The position numbers were made by a program, and so were the translations under genes. The notes beneath the pieces were generated by a model, which worked only from the letters and a program-made list of their open reading frames with translations, made no database searches and was not told where the DNA came from. From positions 28,205,250 to 28,269,249 of the forward strand of contig OY783193.1 of assembly GCA_963678675.1 (NCBI GenBank): DNA of 64,000 bases, written 5' to 3'. Source of the DNA: Xiphydria camelus. Taxonomy: Eukaryota; Arthropoda; Insecta; Hymenoptera; Xiphydriidae. Of the stretch, positions 20,179-31,635 are shown one piece after another (the stretch's first letter is position 1; each line of letters begins with the position of its first letter).

Positions 20179-21009
20179 TAACATGTGCGATCAAGAGTAG
20201 ATCTCCTCTAGGTCGTCAATCCCGAAGGCACTACTGCGTGACACGAATAGTGACTGAAAACGTAGAGTGGTGGATTTAAACCGTATCAGTTAGTTGAAAT
20301 GATTTAACACTGCACTTACAATATTACTGGTGATTATATTGGATTCAAAGAGATACAGTAATTCCGTGATGTAGCCGTGGTTTACAATTAGATACACTGA
20401 GAGGTAGTTTTAAGGGAAATGTGTCGGACTGCGAACGCATTCGTAACCCCCATTCACCAAAACATACCGCTTGCCTCGATGTTGCTACCAATGTACAGAT
20501 GATATCTAGATTAGTGCGTTTTACTTAGATTGCGATAATAGTGAGCCTCGTCGCGTGAATGATAGTCGCACGGCGGCCTGGCGCTCCAGCCTCGCAAAAT
20601 CGAGACGTGGCTTGCCTGGCAAAGGCGATAGTCTACGTACGGTAGAGAGCGGTGGAATGGGGCAGAGTTCAGAGCGGTGTATTCGGGCAGGGTCTAGAGC
20701 GCTGTATGAGTGAGGCACGGTTGGAAGCGCTGGAGTGTGTGGGTTTCGGTACGGTCTCTCGTGTTGGTGCGCGCGATTTTAGTACCCTCAGCAAAGAAGT
20801 TTCACTTCAAAACACTGTAAGCCAAAAACTGCTTCGCACGTGGCGCAGGAAACTGTATCCAGGAGACTGCGCCACGCAGGCACAGTCCTGCACTACCCTA
20901 CTCTGCGTCCCAATTCGCGCGGGTCTATTGAATTGTATAGGATACAGAAACCTGCACTGCCTGCCCTGCGTCGCCTACATCGCTTGCGTCTCAATGTGCG
21001 GCCGGGCTA

Positions 21010-22300
21010 ATAGTCCAGTAAAAATCCTTCTGAAATCGATGTTTCGAGCCTCAAAGCTGAAAATTTGGTCAAAGATCCATTTTGGGTAGTTGAAAACAGG
21101 GGTGAAGTTTAAAAAGTTCTATATCCCCGAGGATTTTTGAAAAACAATAAAAACTACCCAAAAAATGGGCTCTACGAAAATAACTCGAAAACTAAGCGAG
21201 ATATCGAAAAAAGTGTCAAATAAAAGTTGTAGAGCTTAAAATTCTCTATAAAAAAGGTTTATACAGTTTACTCCCACTCCTCACGGTTTACCCTTTAGAG
21301 CCGCGCGAACATTGGAAGTAGAAAAAAAATCATGAAACCTCGAAAATTTAACATTTTTGACTGCTTTTTGTTTTAAATTGCTTAAGAAATTCTCTACTTT
21401 TTAAATAAAATGATATGTTTTTTTTCGCTTAATTGTTTAAAAACTGCCAAGTAAAATCAACGATATCTCTCGATATATTGAATGATTTTTTCTTCTTTGT
21501 GTTCCATGATTTTGTTAGTTAAATTCCCTGCACATTACACTCCGGTTATTCTTCTGTAATTGTCGTAAGTTTTTAAATAACTCCGTTTGGAAAATTGCTT
21601 TACAAACCTTGGTGCGTCCGGAGAACCACTGGTGGCCTGCTCCTTCCCCCACATGATGATGGGACCTGAGCCCGCTACCTTTCTGGGTCTCGTTCTCCTC
21701 CGTTAAAACTATCCTAACATCGGCCGCTTCGCACAGCAAAATATATGTTATGCACCATCATGTAGCTATATTATAAACAAAGTATTGGATTGTTTCGCCC
21801 ATAAAGAAAGTAAATAGAAAGTTTTTCAATAATTTTTATTTTGCATACTAAAAATAACACCACCGCCGTTTTTTTTATATAGATTCAAGCATGATTAAAC
21901 TATGACATATAATTTTTACGAGATGATTGGTGTGGTAGAACAAGTCGAAATAAATTAATGAAAATGAAACAACTTTGCTTTCGCCGTTTTTCTAACGTAA
22001 GAGATAGCGGAAAACGGTGGAAGCGAAGTTGTACACCTATTAATTCGAATTTTTACTTTACAAAAATAATAGTATTTATTTACAATGACTTATTACTAAT
22101 GAGAATACAATTTACTGCACGTAATATATGTACATATAAATCGAAATTAAATCACATTAAAGGTATTATTTTATGAACTGACACAGAATCTTCGTTTTAA
22201 TCTTCATCGCTTTCGTGATTTATTGTGGGTAGAATATGACTATATGACTGTAGTAATAACTTTAAAGTATATGGTATTACACGTTTTCACATAGAGCACT
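21010..22300. other. No gene recognised
   Basis: AT-rich. 21010-21480 has the look of mariner-type internal sequence (ctcgaaaactaagcgagata) but I find no ends. A 74-codon minus frame at 21515-21739 has no domain and no support. Confidence 0.4.
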
Positions 22301-22312
22301 GATACAGTTAAC

Positions 22313-22477
22313 TTTTAACAACGCAATATACACACATATATATATATACACACACATATATACAAACATACATACAAAACTCTACAGTTAAAAACTCTAT
22401 ATTATAATAATATGCATATTTTTGTGTAATATGTATATCTTCTTTCTTGGAGGAGGAGGAGGAGGAGGAGGAGATGG
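22313..22477. repeat. Microsatellites
   Basis: An interrupted (CA/TA) tract at about 22325-22380 and a (GGA) tract at 22449-22473. Simple sequence repeats without coding context. Confidence 0.8.
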
Positions 22478-22479
22478 CT

Positions 22480-23270
22480 TCTTCGGATCCGTTCTGTAAT
22501 TAACCTTGATTAAGCCTAGATGTTATCCAGAAAAGACATTAACCCATTTGCACATCATGCGCCTACCTAGCGTGCCGTACTCAGGTAGGTATCAAGAACG
22601 GCTAATTGACCCCTAACCCCTATCACCGCGGAGGGTTGATTGTACGTGCAGGAAACGAACCAGTAATGCTGATGGGGTATCATCGATACAACCCCATTGC
22701 TCCATAATATTTAAATATTTAAATATATGTTCAATTTTATAAAAAATGCCTTTCTATTCTTGTTTTGTTTTATTCTAATTGTGCCATATTCTTGACGCCA
22801 TGAACTCTGATTGACTGGAGGAGGAATGACGTCGGGCTAACGCGAAGTGCGGGCTTGCGGAATATTCCGCGTTCGGTGATAGCAGACAGTCGCGGTTCGC
22901 GGAATACTCCGCGCTTTGATATACATAAATGAGTTAAATACCCAAATAAAGTGACTGGCTGGAGGTAATTAACATTTCCGAGAAAGCGGACAAATTTGAG
23001 TGGACAAGCGGACGTCTACATATCGGTTCATGCCGTTCATAATCATCGCAATCTAAATAATGCGCTAATCTAAGCTAATCTCACCATCGGTCGCAGTGGC
23101 CAGGCGAGCGATATACGTACACATTTCGGCGAACCTTTCCCGGAATTATTAATTATCGTAAATTCGATCATCGTAATGGATATTATGGAAGGCGACTCAT
23201 TACGATTCATCTGGTAATTACTTTCCGAGAAAGGTGCACAGTTAGGGCCTTTCATACACTAGAATATATA
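22480..23270. other. No gene; fragments of family A
   Basis: Part of the sequence (about 23040-23240: aatcgcaatctaaataatgc, atcggtcgcagtgg, ccgagaaaggtgcaca) is a diverged relative of arm A as seen at 62210-62470. The rest shows nothing I can name. Confidence 0.35.
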
Positions 23271-23279
23271 CCGTATGTC

Positions 23280-24500
23280 TGACAGCTGTCAATTCGGAAA
23301 ATCGAAGTATTGAATAATAGACGAAACACTTCGATCTCTTGAATTAACAGCTATCGGGAAATCAGCCGTTTGACACTTTTCGCTCTCACGCAGCACACAC
23401 AGCGCACTCTTCTCAAGCCAACTCTAACTATAAAATTCTTGACCGTCGGTAAAGTTTCGGCAGTGTCGGTATATCTGCTTGTTTAATTTGGCATGATACA
23501 TACGGTATATAGGGCAGAAGTCGATAATATAGGTATTCATCACAGATAAAACTGTCAAACACTGACAATGAGACACTACAAAATAGTAAGTGTATTAGTT
23601 ATGGGCACTCTAGTGCCAATAACTGTAATCGTGACATTTTTTAGACTCAGTAGTCGACATCCTTAATAAATAATATTCGTTTGCAATATTATACTAATTT
23701 CAATGAAGAAATAATGCAATAATGCCTTTTATATACCACACAAACAAAAATTGGGAACATACATCAAACAGTTACGTATAATTGAGCTAAAGAAATGGGA
23801 AACTTTATAACGAAACTGATTAGAAACTCACCTCTTTTAGCACAACGGTTTTTCATACACAGCTAACATTTGCAATTTTAACGTAGAGGTTGCGGGTCGG
23901 TATTACAGTGGCAGTTAATAGTGCCATTTTTTCACGGAATTAGCTAGCATTTTGCAGTGAAGAAATCTTTATAAAAAACAAATAAATATGAAAGTGCCAA
24001 TAACTGGGTCACTGCTGACTATTGGGTCTTTTACTCTAAAGAGAAAAAAGCAATGTAAATTTTTTTTTATTTTCATTTTTACATTTGGTGTGTGTGTGCT
24101 TACAAACAATGAATGAATGTATGTACCGAATGTTTGGGCCCAAACAAAACAAGCCTAGATACCTATATTGCCGATGGTCATGAATTTGATAATTAGAGTT
24201 GGCTCAGAAGAGTGCGCTGTGTGTGCTGCGTGAGAACAAAAAGTGTCAAACGTCTGATTTTCCCATAGCTATCAATTCGGGAGATCGAAGCGGCTAACCT
24301 GGAAATCGTGAATTCTCGATTGCTATCGGGAAATCAGACGTTTGACACTTTTTCTTCTTACGCAGCACACACAGTGCATTCATCTGAGCCAACTCTAACT
24401 ATCAAATTTATGACCGCTGGCAAAGTATCGACAATATAGGTATCAAGGCTTGTTTCGTTTGGGCCCAAACATTCGGTATGTGTGTATGCGTATTGTAATT
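23280..24500. repeat. Palindromic repeat cluster with a 355-bp foldback
   Basis: 24124-24478 folds back completely: taccgaatgtttgggcccaa on the left and its complement on the right, with ~165-bp arms that carry ccaactcta and the cttcgatctcccgaatt motif near the centre. 23280-23480 holds a half copy of the same unit. Between them the phrase agtgccaataactg recurs three times. Non-coding. Confidence 0.6.
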
Positions 24501-24679
24501 TTGTTTAAAAAAAAAGGTGTGAGTGCCGTTGTACTCACGCAGGATGTGTAAACATCTTACAATTATCTGCGGTCCGAGTTTAATTGGGGAATATGACGTC
24601 GTAGTTCGACATAAAGAAGTTTAATTTTTTCTATAATAAAATATTTATTATTATTATATTAGATTTATGACTTACTAGC

Positions 24680-26206
24680 AGCCCGTCCCGGCTTCGCACG
24701 GGTAGATTGTAGATTGATTTTGTCCGTCCACCATTGTTTAAATACATTTTTACTACAAAACTTTTAGTATTTTTCCCGGGCTACGCAATGGTCATATTGG
24801 ATTTGACCTTGACCATGACCTTCAAGGTTATATCAAGGTCAAATTAATTTTTTTTCACGTTCAAATGTGTCCTGGACCATTTTTTTCATGTCACCTTTAT
24901 TGTAAGCGGAGGTCAAATTTAGGTCAAGTATAGTTCGACTTTTTGAACACCCTGTATAAACTTTACTAACTCAGAAACTTTCGCGGATATGCGTCCAACT
25001 GTTCCCCAAATTTTCATCGCAATCGGATGAACGGTTTAGGAAGGCATAATAATCATCCGTATCGGCACTTTTTGAACACCTTGTATAAGATTTACTAACT
25101 CAGAAACCTTCGCGGGCATGCGTCCAACCATTCCCCAAAGTTTCATCGCAATAGGATGAACGGTTTAGGAAGGCATAATAATCATCAGTACCGGTACTAT
25201 TTGAACACCTTTTATAAGATTTACTAACTCAGAAACCTTCGCGGGCATGCGTCCAATCATTCCCCAAAGTTTCATCGCAATCGGATGAACGGTTTAGGAA
25301 GGCATAATAATCATCCGTACCAGTACTTTTTGAACACCCTGTATAAGATTTACTAACTCAGAAACCTTCGCGGGCATGCGTCCAACCATTTCCCAACTTT
25401 TCATCGCAATCGGATGAACGGTTTAGGAAGGCATAATAATCATCAGTACCGGTACTTTTTGAACACCTTTTATAAGATTTACTAACTCAGAAACCTTCGC
25501 GGGCATGCGTCCAACCATTCCCCAAAGTTTCATCGCAATAGGATGAACGGTTTAGGAAGGCATAATAATCATCAGTACCGGTACTTTTTGAACACCCTGT
25601 ATAAGATTTACTAACTCAGAAACCTTCGCGGGCATTCGTCCAACCATTCCCCAAAGTTTCATCGCAATAGGATGAACAGTTTAGGAAGGCATAATAATCA
25701 TCAGTACCGGTACTTTTTGAACACCCTGTATAAGATTTACTAACTCAGAAACCTTCGCGGGCATGCGTCCAACCATTTCCCAACTTTTCATCGCAATCGG
25801 ATGAACGGTTTAGGAAGGCATAATAATCATCAGTACCGGTACTTTTTGAACACCTTTTGTAAGATTTACTAACAATAAGAAACCTTCGCGGGCATGCGTC
25901 CAACCATTCCCCAAAGTTTCATCGCAATCGGATGAACGGTTTAGGAAGGCATTTGATATTACCTTAAAGGTCACGGTCAAGGTCAAATCCAATACGACCA
26001 CTGGGTAGCCAAGGGAAAATCCTTAAAGTTTTGTATTAAACATTTTTCTCTAAAATGTTTTCCCGCTGAGATAATCGGCCGTACCGGGACTTTTTGAACA
26101 CCCTGTATAAGATTTACTAACTCAGAAACCATCGCAAGCATGCGTCCAACCATTTCCCAAAATTTCATCGCAATCGGATGAACGGTTTAGAAGGCATACG
26201 AGACAT

Positions 26207-26237
<31 letters not shown>

Positions 26238-26255
26238 TTCATTTTTATATATATA
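24680..26255. mobile_element. Element beginning agcccgtcccggcttcgcac, with internal tandem array
   Basis: The start, cccgtcccggcttcgcacgg, and the end, cagacagacag repeats then tatatatatagat, are typical of a repeat type scattered in insect genomes, possibly a non-LTR or Penelope-like remnant (assignment uncertain). The interior is dominated by 129-bp units. Antisense frames at 25810-26168 are short and follow the repeat. No transposase or reverse-transcriptase motif is seen. Confidence 0.45.
24937..25968. repeat. Tandem array, eight units of 129 bp
   Basis: The word gaacacc recurs at 24945, 25074, 25203, 25332, 25461, 25590, 25719 and 25848, exactly 129 bp apart. Units contain ataagatttactaactcag, ttcgcgggcatgcgtccaa and tcggatgaacggtttagg. 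A ninth separated unit is at 26096-26195. Constant length and high identity point to recent expansion. Confidence 0.85.
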
Positions 26256-26529
26256 GATGTTTCGATAATATTTACATTTTCCCCAGAACAATTCGTTCGT
26301 GAAAGAAGTCATAAAAATCGTAAATAAACAAACTATGCGGTTTTTTCACCGTTCCAGTAATTTTAACGAATCGGTGGAAACCGGATATTATGTTCATAAC
26401 ATAGCATTCGATTTGCACCGATTTGTTAAAATTATCGAAACAGTGAATAAACTGCACAGTGTTTACGGGCTGTAAGCCAACTCTAACTACCGACTCGATC
26501 TCTACCGGTATAAATGAAAAATTTATTCT

Positions 26530-26720
26530 GGTCTTTATCAATCTATCATTAGAGAATAATCAATTTATATGGTGTAACTAAGCATAATTTTGGTTATAAC
26601 CATACATATATTTATTGAGAAAATTGGATGTAAAAATTGATGGGTGGAGGAGGCAGACATAAAGATACATAGGTTCTCGCTGCTCACTTTACGCCGAGAT
26701 GAACGAACATACCTACTACA
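26530..26720 (-). repeat. Partial leader of X
   Basis: Matches the leader around 19925-20090: tatggtgtaactaagcataa, ttggttataacca, tatttattgagaaaatt and a ggaggcagaca end. It is diverged and lacks the terminal hairpin. Confidence 0.5.
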
Positions 26721-27608
26721 CGCTCACTGTATTGGTGTACGAAGCAGTACGGAGCGTTCTTTAAAGCCTTGTATGGACAGCGCGTTCCAGTGTGCGAGCC
26801 TTCGTACACACGTACATGATATCCCGACCCGAGCAGAACCGTACAGTTACAGGGCCGGTATTACAATGTCAGGTTAAACTGCTGGTTGAGTTAACCTTTA
26901 CCTTCAGTTTAAACCTAAGGTTAACGAAAATGCGTATTACAAAACGTTTTCTACCCAAAGTTAAGTTAACTAGGAGTGGTAGCATTTCAAGCAAATATCC
27001 CTAGATGGAACATGCCGTAAACTAGTTTATTCCTGAATTAGCGGCAAAATTTAACACGTTCCCTGCCAGACCGTTTTTATGAAGACTTTCCGCATACGCC
27101 GCGTGGGGCGTATAGGTTAAAATACGGTTTGAATGGTTAAAAAATTATGCGCATTTGAAGTTCGTATGCTTATAACTTTTAAACATAATTTGATTTTGGA
27201 TGAATCATTGATTGATTTTGATATACGCATCGAAAAACGTTGAATTTAGAGACTTGGTTCTGAGGACATTTTTTGCAGAGCATTTCACTTTCTTTAAAGT
27301 CGTATATTTGCACAATTGTTTACCACTAACTGGCAGAGTAGTCCCAACTTTAGAAAATAATCAATCCTTTCTCATGTTAATTAGATGGAAAAACTATTAA
27401 TTCCCTGAACGACTTTTTAATATTTAACTTCGGCGTCGTTATTCTTTCGCGACAATTTTTTATCTATATTTAAAAAGTTTATCAGGTGCGCAAATATTGC
27501 CTTGAAACGAGTCACTCTGATGCACGTATTAAACCGATATTTAAATATTCTGTAAATGCAACGCAAAAATGTCATACTATCACGTCTGCGAATTTAATTT
27601 TTGCAGCG

Positions 27609-28424
27609 ATGGAGCCTGAAAACTCCAGAAGGGCAGCGAATTTTTCTAGCAACGAGGTGGAAATTCTTGTTGAACTTGTTTCGAAGTATCGACACATTAT
27701 AGAATGCAAGAAATCTAATGCTGTCTCGTGGAAAGAGAAAGAATCCACTTGGGTAAAAGTGGCTCAAGAATTTAACAGCGCAAGTGGTGTAGTATCTCGC
27801 ACCACCAGGAATTTAAAAGAAAAATATTTAAATTTGAAAAAGACTGCGAAAAAGAAACACGCTGCAAATAAAATGTAGTTATTCAAAACTGGAGGTGGTA
27901 CATCAGCGAGGATAAACACAACGTCAACAGTGGAAGACACTGTGAAGGACTTGACAGGCATTGGACTGACAGGCCTTCCATCTTCGTTCGATGACGACGC
28001 CGAAGAAAGTATGATTGTGGAAGTCGTCAATGAGACAAACCATCAGGATGCAGAGTCGACACTCCCTGTACCGAGCTGGTCGTCATGGTCACCAACTCTT
28101 CTTCGAGTGCCAAAATCTCATAAATTAACAGTGAATAATAATTCACAAGGTTAGCTCGGTATCAATTATTATCACACTTCCAAAGTTCGGTTAGGTTAGG
28201 TTACATTAAAAATTAGAACTTCAAATTTTAGAAATGAAAAGAATATTTGGCGAGCCACGAAAAATATTTTTATTTTACAAACTTAATATTCAAAATTAAT
28301 TTCAATTAAGTGGATATTTATTTTTTTTGCAAAAACAGAAGAGCAGCCTAGGCAAGTTGAGGAGTTGCTGAACATAAATCCAAGCCAACAAGTAACGACC
28401 AATCATCGATTGCTTCATTTCTGA
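27609..28424 (+). pseudogene. Harbinger Myb/SANT-like DNA-binding protein, two exons, one internal stop
   Basis: Exon 1 starts at ATG 27609 (MEPENSRRAANFSSNEVEIL…) and would run to 28149 before gttagc. Exon 2 starts at 28339 after tttttgcaaaaacag and stops at 28422-28424; the phase matches (1 + 2). Residues about 9-80 fit the Myb_DNA-bind_5 type: FSSNEVEILVELV, SKYRHIIECKKSNAV, WKEKESTWVKVAQEFN, RTTRNLKEKYLNLKK. An in-frame TAG at 27876-27878 breaks exon 1 just after the domain; otherwise the frame is open. In Harbinger elements this protein helps bring the transposase to the ends. Confidence 0.6.
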
Positions 28425-28465
28425 AAATATAAAGTACCAGAAAATTTAGCTGCTGCTTTAACAAA

Positions 28466-28949
28466 TTACTTAACGTAATCGAACCTAACGTACCGATTTG
28501 TGGGATGGGATATCACAGGTTCGATTTCTTGTAATAATAATTCCGTGCTTCCTTTGGAAATGCGGAACCTGTCCAAAAATTCCTCGTCATTCCACTGATC
28601 TAAATGGTTCACTCTGGGCCGAAATACTTTGGGTGCACGAGGCATTTCAATCTATAAATTAACGTTAAATTTGTGACAGTTATAATATTTATGCTTATTA
28701 TTTTGAGTATCGTTACTCTTGGCTTCCGGATTTCAGCCGCGTCTGTTCCATTTCTCGGCGCGGCTTCAACCCGGAACGAAAATGTAGCAATGCTCAAAAT
28801 GATATATACACACGTAGAGGCCGTAAATGCCTGAAATTTTTGAGTATTTCTACTTTTCGTATCTACTTTGTAAGAGTACATACCAGCTCCATATAATCTT
28901 CCTCGTCGTCGGTTAATATTTTCTCAAAAATGTCAAAAATGTCCTCCAT
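28466..28949 (-). pseudogene. Harbinger transposase, N-terminal part only
   Basis: Exon 1 (28949 to 28884) encodes 22 residues, MEDIFDIFEKILTDDEEDYM.., and meets a gtatgt donor. Exon 2 starts at 28651 after aatttatag, in phase 0, and reads PKVFRPRVNHLDQWNDEEFL then RFRISKGSTELLLQEI before a stop at 28466. Segments like QWNDEEFLDRFRISK are the conserved start of Harbinger nucleases. The DDE domain that should follow is missing. Confidence 0.6.
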
Positions 28950-28990
28950 ATTCGTAGCGGTACAACTTCAAACACGTAATAAAATAACCA

Positions 28991-28992
<2 letters not shown>

Positions 28993-29046
<54 letters not shown>
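28993..29046. repeat. (CT)27 microsatellite
   Basis: Uninterrupted CT dinucleotides just upstream of the truncated transposase start, inside the Harbinger element. Confidence 0.95.
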
Positions 29047-29051
<5 letters not shown>

Positions 29052-29317
29052 AATGTAAAACACGAGTCGTGAATGTTTACAGCTGCATTCCCAGACGTTT
29101 GTAGGTTAGAGCAGCGACCGACCACTCTGCGCATGCGTCAACCCCGAGTTAACCTGAACTCTATGGTTAACCGACAGATATCTGACGGTAAAGTTTTTCA
29201 GGAAGTTAAACTCCACTCCTTAGTTAACCACATTTTGTAATACAGTCATTTTGGCTAACCCGAAGATTAACCTGCAACCTTCGGTTTAACCTGACATGGT
29301 AATACCGGCCCACAGGG

Positions 29318-29712
29318 ACCTTGAAATTTACCGTCGGCTGGGCTTTGTACCGTATGTCCCACTCTGTACGGGCCAGTTTGAAGTTACCTTCAGGGAGGCT
29401 TGGTCGGTACTTGAGTAATTTAATACCGGTAGAAGTCGAGTCGGTAGTTAGAGTTGGTGTCAATTCGGGTGATCGAAGCGTCTAACTTTGAAATTATGAA
29501 TTTGTGAATAATGGAAATTACTCACCATTATTCACACATTCATAATTTCGAGATTAGACGCTTCGATCTCCCGAATTGACACCAACTCTAACTACCGACT
29601 CGACTTCTACCGGTATTAAATGTTTCGATTACCGACCAAGCCTCCCCGAAGGTAACTTCAAACTGGCCCGTACAGAGTGGGACATACGGTACAAATACCG
29701 ACTGGTCACGGG
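29318..29712. repeat. 395-bp palindrome with ~185-bp arms
   Basis: Left arm includes accgtatgtcccactctgta, ccggtagaagtcgagtcgg and agacgcttcgatc-type sequence; the right arm is the complement. The centre is at about 29515 (caccattattcac). It belongs to the cttcgatctcccgaattg family and adjoins the right end of the Harbinger element. Confidence 0.75.
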
Positions 29713-30041
29713 TCGTCGCCACAAAGGGAAGTGTACATGAGTATGAAGGCCGGACGGTGGCCACGCCAGCAGACTAGTGGCGAAAGCACGAAATGCCAAA
29801 ATCTCGTATTGACTATTGAACGCAAAGGCGTTCCAATTCCTGTATAGATACTCTCGGTCGGAGGGTCGGTCGGACGGTCGGACGGTTTTATTAATTCGAT
29901 AATCTCGACCGAGATTTTTGATAAAAAAGGCAGAGTGCGGCATCGAAACTTGCTGATTTGAGAGGTGGATAAAACAAAAATATATATAGATATGGTTTTA
30001 ATTATTTTTTCTTATATTTGTACATAATGGGAAATTTAAAA

Positions 30042-30824
30042 TTACATGGTTTTAAAAATAATATTAGGCAAGTGACGTCCCTCATTGTCAATACGCTGAA
30101 TTAGTGGATTTGTGAAGTTTTGATTAACATGTTCTAACATAGCTACGGGTATGCTTGTTATTGCTTAGCGAATATTCTCCTTTAAGGGCCGGTTTTACCA
30201 ACACGGTATGAACGCGGTATAGCGCTATACTGAGAATAACTAGCTATAAGCCTTATGGTTATTCTCATTATAGCGCTATACCGCGTTTATACCTGTTGGT
30301 AAAACCGGTCCTAAGTGGGGTAAGGTCCTTGGACGATCGGCGTAAACAATGGATTTCAGATAACCCCATAAAAACAAGTCGCAAGGGGCTAAATCAGGCG
30401 AGCGTACAAGCCACGGAAGATCGCCCTTCAAGGAGATCAGGCGTTCGGGGAAGTTTTCCCGCAAAAAACACGCATTGTAATTCGCGCTGTGTGTGCCGTG
30501 GCTCCATCTTGCTGAAACCATACATCCCCAACATTAATTTTTTCAAGAATGGGCAGAAAATAGTTCTCAATTGTGTCGATGTATCGTTCAGAATTCACAG
30601 TTACTACTTCACGCTTGTTTTGTTCAAAAAAGTAAGGACCAATGATCATTTCCAGTTCTCTTGAAGGTGTCCACCCATAAAATAATCGATTGCTGGTCAG
30701 GAACAGGACCTCGGACTGGAATATTGAAGTGTGCACGAAATGCACGCTGCGTAGCAATGATCGACTGGCCGTTAGAAAAGTAGGCCTCTAAGACAAACGC
30801 GCGTTGCTCCTTCGGCCAATGCAT
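30042..30824 (-). pseudogene. Mariner-type transposase, broken
   Basis: Starts MHWPKEQRAFVLEAYFSNGQ at 30824. Further on: RYIDTIENYFLPIL, GDVWFQQDGATAHTAR (second catalytic Asp near 30515), SPDLAPCDLFLWGYLK (third acidic Asp near 30385), and the C-terminal IIFKTM with a stop at 30042-30044. Damage includes frameshifts (about 30445 and 30660), a stop in the C-terminal part (LKENIR then TAA) and the MITE insertion after RPRTLPHL. The HTAR and DLAPCD signatures are common in insect mariner-type transposases. Inactive. Confidence 0.7.
30186..30311. mobile_element. 126-bp Harbinger-type MITE, TAA duplication
   Basis: Ends gggccggttttaccaacacg and the complement of ctgttggtaaaaccggtcc; TAA on both sides (30183-30185, 30312-30314). 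The interior is also symmetric (gcggtatagcgctatactga). Removing it with one TAA rejoins the mariner coding frame. The larger interrupted relative is 60244-63827. Confidence 0.75.
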
Positions 30825-30959
30825 TTTCGCTACTGACGCTAATATAAAGAAACTTCCCAACCCACACATCTTCGCATGAGACTATCCCCACCCACGACTT
30901 ACCCCCCCCCCCTCGCGGCGCGTTGTTCAAATCAGCAAGTTTCGTTGGCGCACCCTGTA

Positions 30960-31635
30960 TAAGGGTTTTCGGATGTTCCTACTGTGCTGGAGAACATTTT
31001 CTCCTTAGGAACTAGTAAATTGTAATGTAAGCTATCACGATTTAATATTTTACAAGAAAAATTACTATATAGGGTAAGTCCGGGATAGTTCGACAAGGCG
31101 GTTAGTTTGACCACCTATAGATTCAATACGAAGCATCCATATTTTGTAGAAATACCGTCACGACGTTTAGTTGGTTCTGCGAAGTCGCAGCGGCAACTCG
31201 CGGTCATTTTTACAAAGACAATACGTGATACTGAGAACAATATTTTCATCTACTGATTTTTTTACCGTTAAATTTAGACCGCACGTTTAGTAATCTGAAG
31301 GTGAGCATTTCATTTATATGTAGACTACCGATAATCCGGCACGTTCGGGACTCGGCCGGTGCCGGATTACCGAAAATGCCGGATTATCAGGAGATGTGTT
31401 CCGCGATTATTAAATGATAAGTCGTAGAGTGAATGCAGCTGCAATATAATGTTTGAGAGTAAACGTTGTTTGCCAGAAACGCTGAGATAATCATTTAAAC
31501 TCGAATACAAACTAAAACATACCTTTATTCCTGCAATTTGTATAACATAACAATGAAATGGCCTAACAACAAATTAAATCAGTAGAATGTGTTACAAATT
31601 TACACGTATGTACATAATATGTACTGATGAGACAT
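30960..31635. other. No gene; possible pogo-type end
   Basis: 31323-31384 contains gataatccggcacgttcggg and its near complement ccggattaccgaaaatgccggattatc, resembling pogo/Tigger ends (…TTATCCG…). It may be the left end of the Tigger remnant that follows. At 31072 gggtaagtccgggatagttc may be another terminal repeat, without a partner in the window. Confidence 0.35.

Larger units (their letters stand above)
14441..20817 (-). mobile_element. Hairpin element carrying X, inserted at TAA in GCCGCAC copy 3
   Basis: Left end is the terminal hairpin (caaaacaaaacgtgtgg…), followed leftward-to-right by D (to 15566), X (15567-20178) and arm A (20179-20817, ending …cacttcaaaacactg). TAA flanks both ends (14438-14440, 20818-20820) where copy 1 has one TAA. 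So this copy shows real ends and a 3-bp duplication for the A-D-hairpin family. The two ends share no long inverted repeat, only the CA…TG termini, which is unusual for a DNA transposon. Confidence 0.55.
10757..21007 (-). mobile_element. GCCGCAC element, copy 3, interrupted twice
   Basis: Outer ends are the same inverted repeats as copy 2, flanked by TA (10755-10756, 21008-21009). The element survives as 10757-10975, 14197-14440 and 20818-21007. The first interruption (10976-14196) lies in the AT-rich half; the second (14441-20817) lies at the same TAA used in copy 2. Order and orientation of the three pieces match copy 2, so this is one element and not three fragments. Confidence 0.6.
26852..29311. 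mobile_element. PIF/Harbinger element, 2.46 kb, with Myb-like gene and truncated transposase
   Basis: Ends gggccggtattacaatgtc and the complement of gacatggtaataccggccc, about 28 bp nearly perfect, with ACA on both sides (26849-26851, 29312-29314). A 3-bp duplication, these termini and two genes (Myb-like DNA-binding protein and DDE nuclease) are the Harbinger hallmarks. The two genes converge: the Myb-like gene reads right from 27609 and the transposase reads left from 28949. The nuclease catalytic part is gone and the Myb frame has a stop, so it is non-autonomous. Confidence 0.7.
29931..30957 (-). mobile_element. Mariner-type element, 1.03 kb, near full length
   Basis: Right end caccctg at 30951-30957 with a TA next to it; the reverse complement cagggtgcgccaacgaaact matches the left end cagagtgcggcatcgaaact (29931) at about 17 of 20. 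It encodes one transposase on the minus strand and is split by a Harbinger MITE at 30186-30311. The left TA is lost or mutated. Confidence 0.7.

Noticed and set aside
24937..25968. CRISPR-like array
   Set aside because: The units are contiguous 129-bp tandem repeats without unique spacers; the setting is eukaryotic.
28187..28202. TTAGG telomere repeat (ggttaggttaggtta)
   Set aside because: Only about two and a half units, inside the Harbinger intron; no array.
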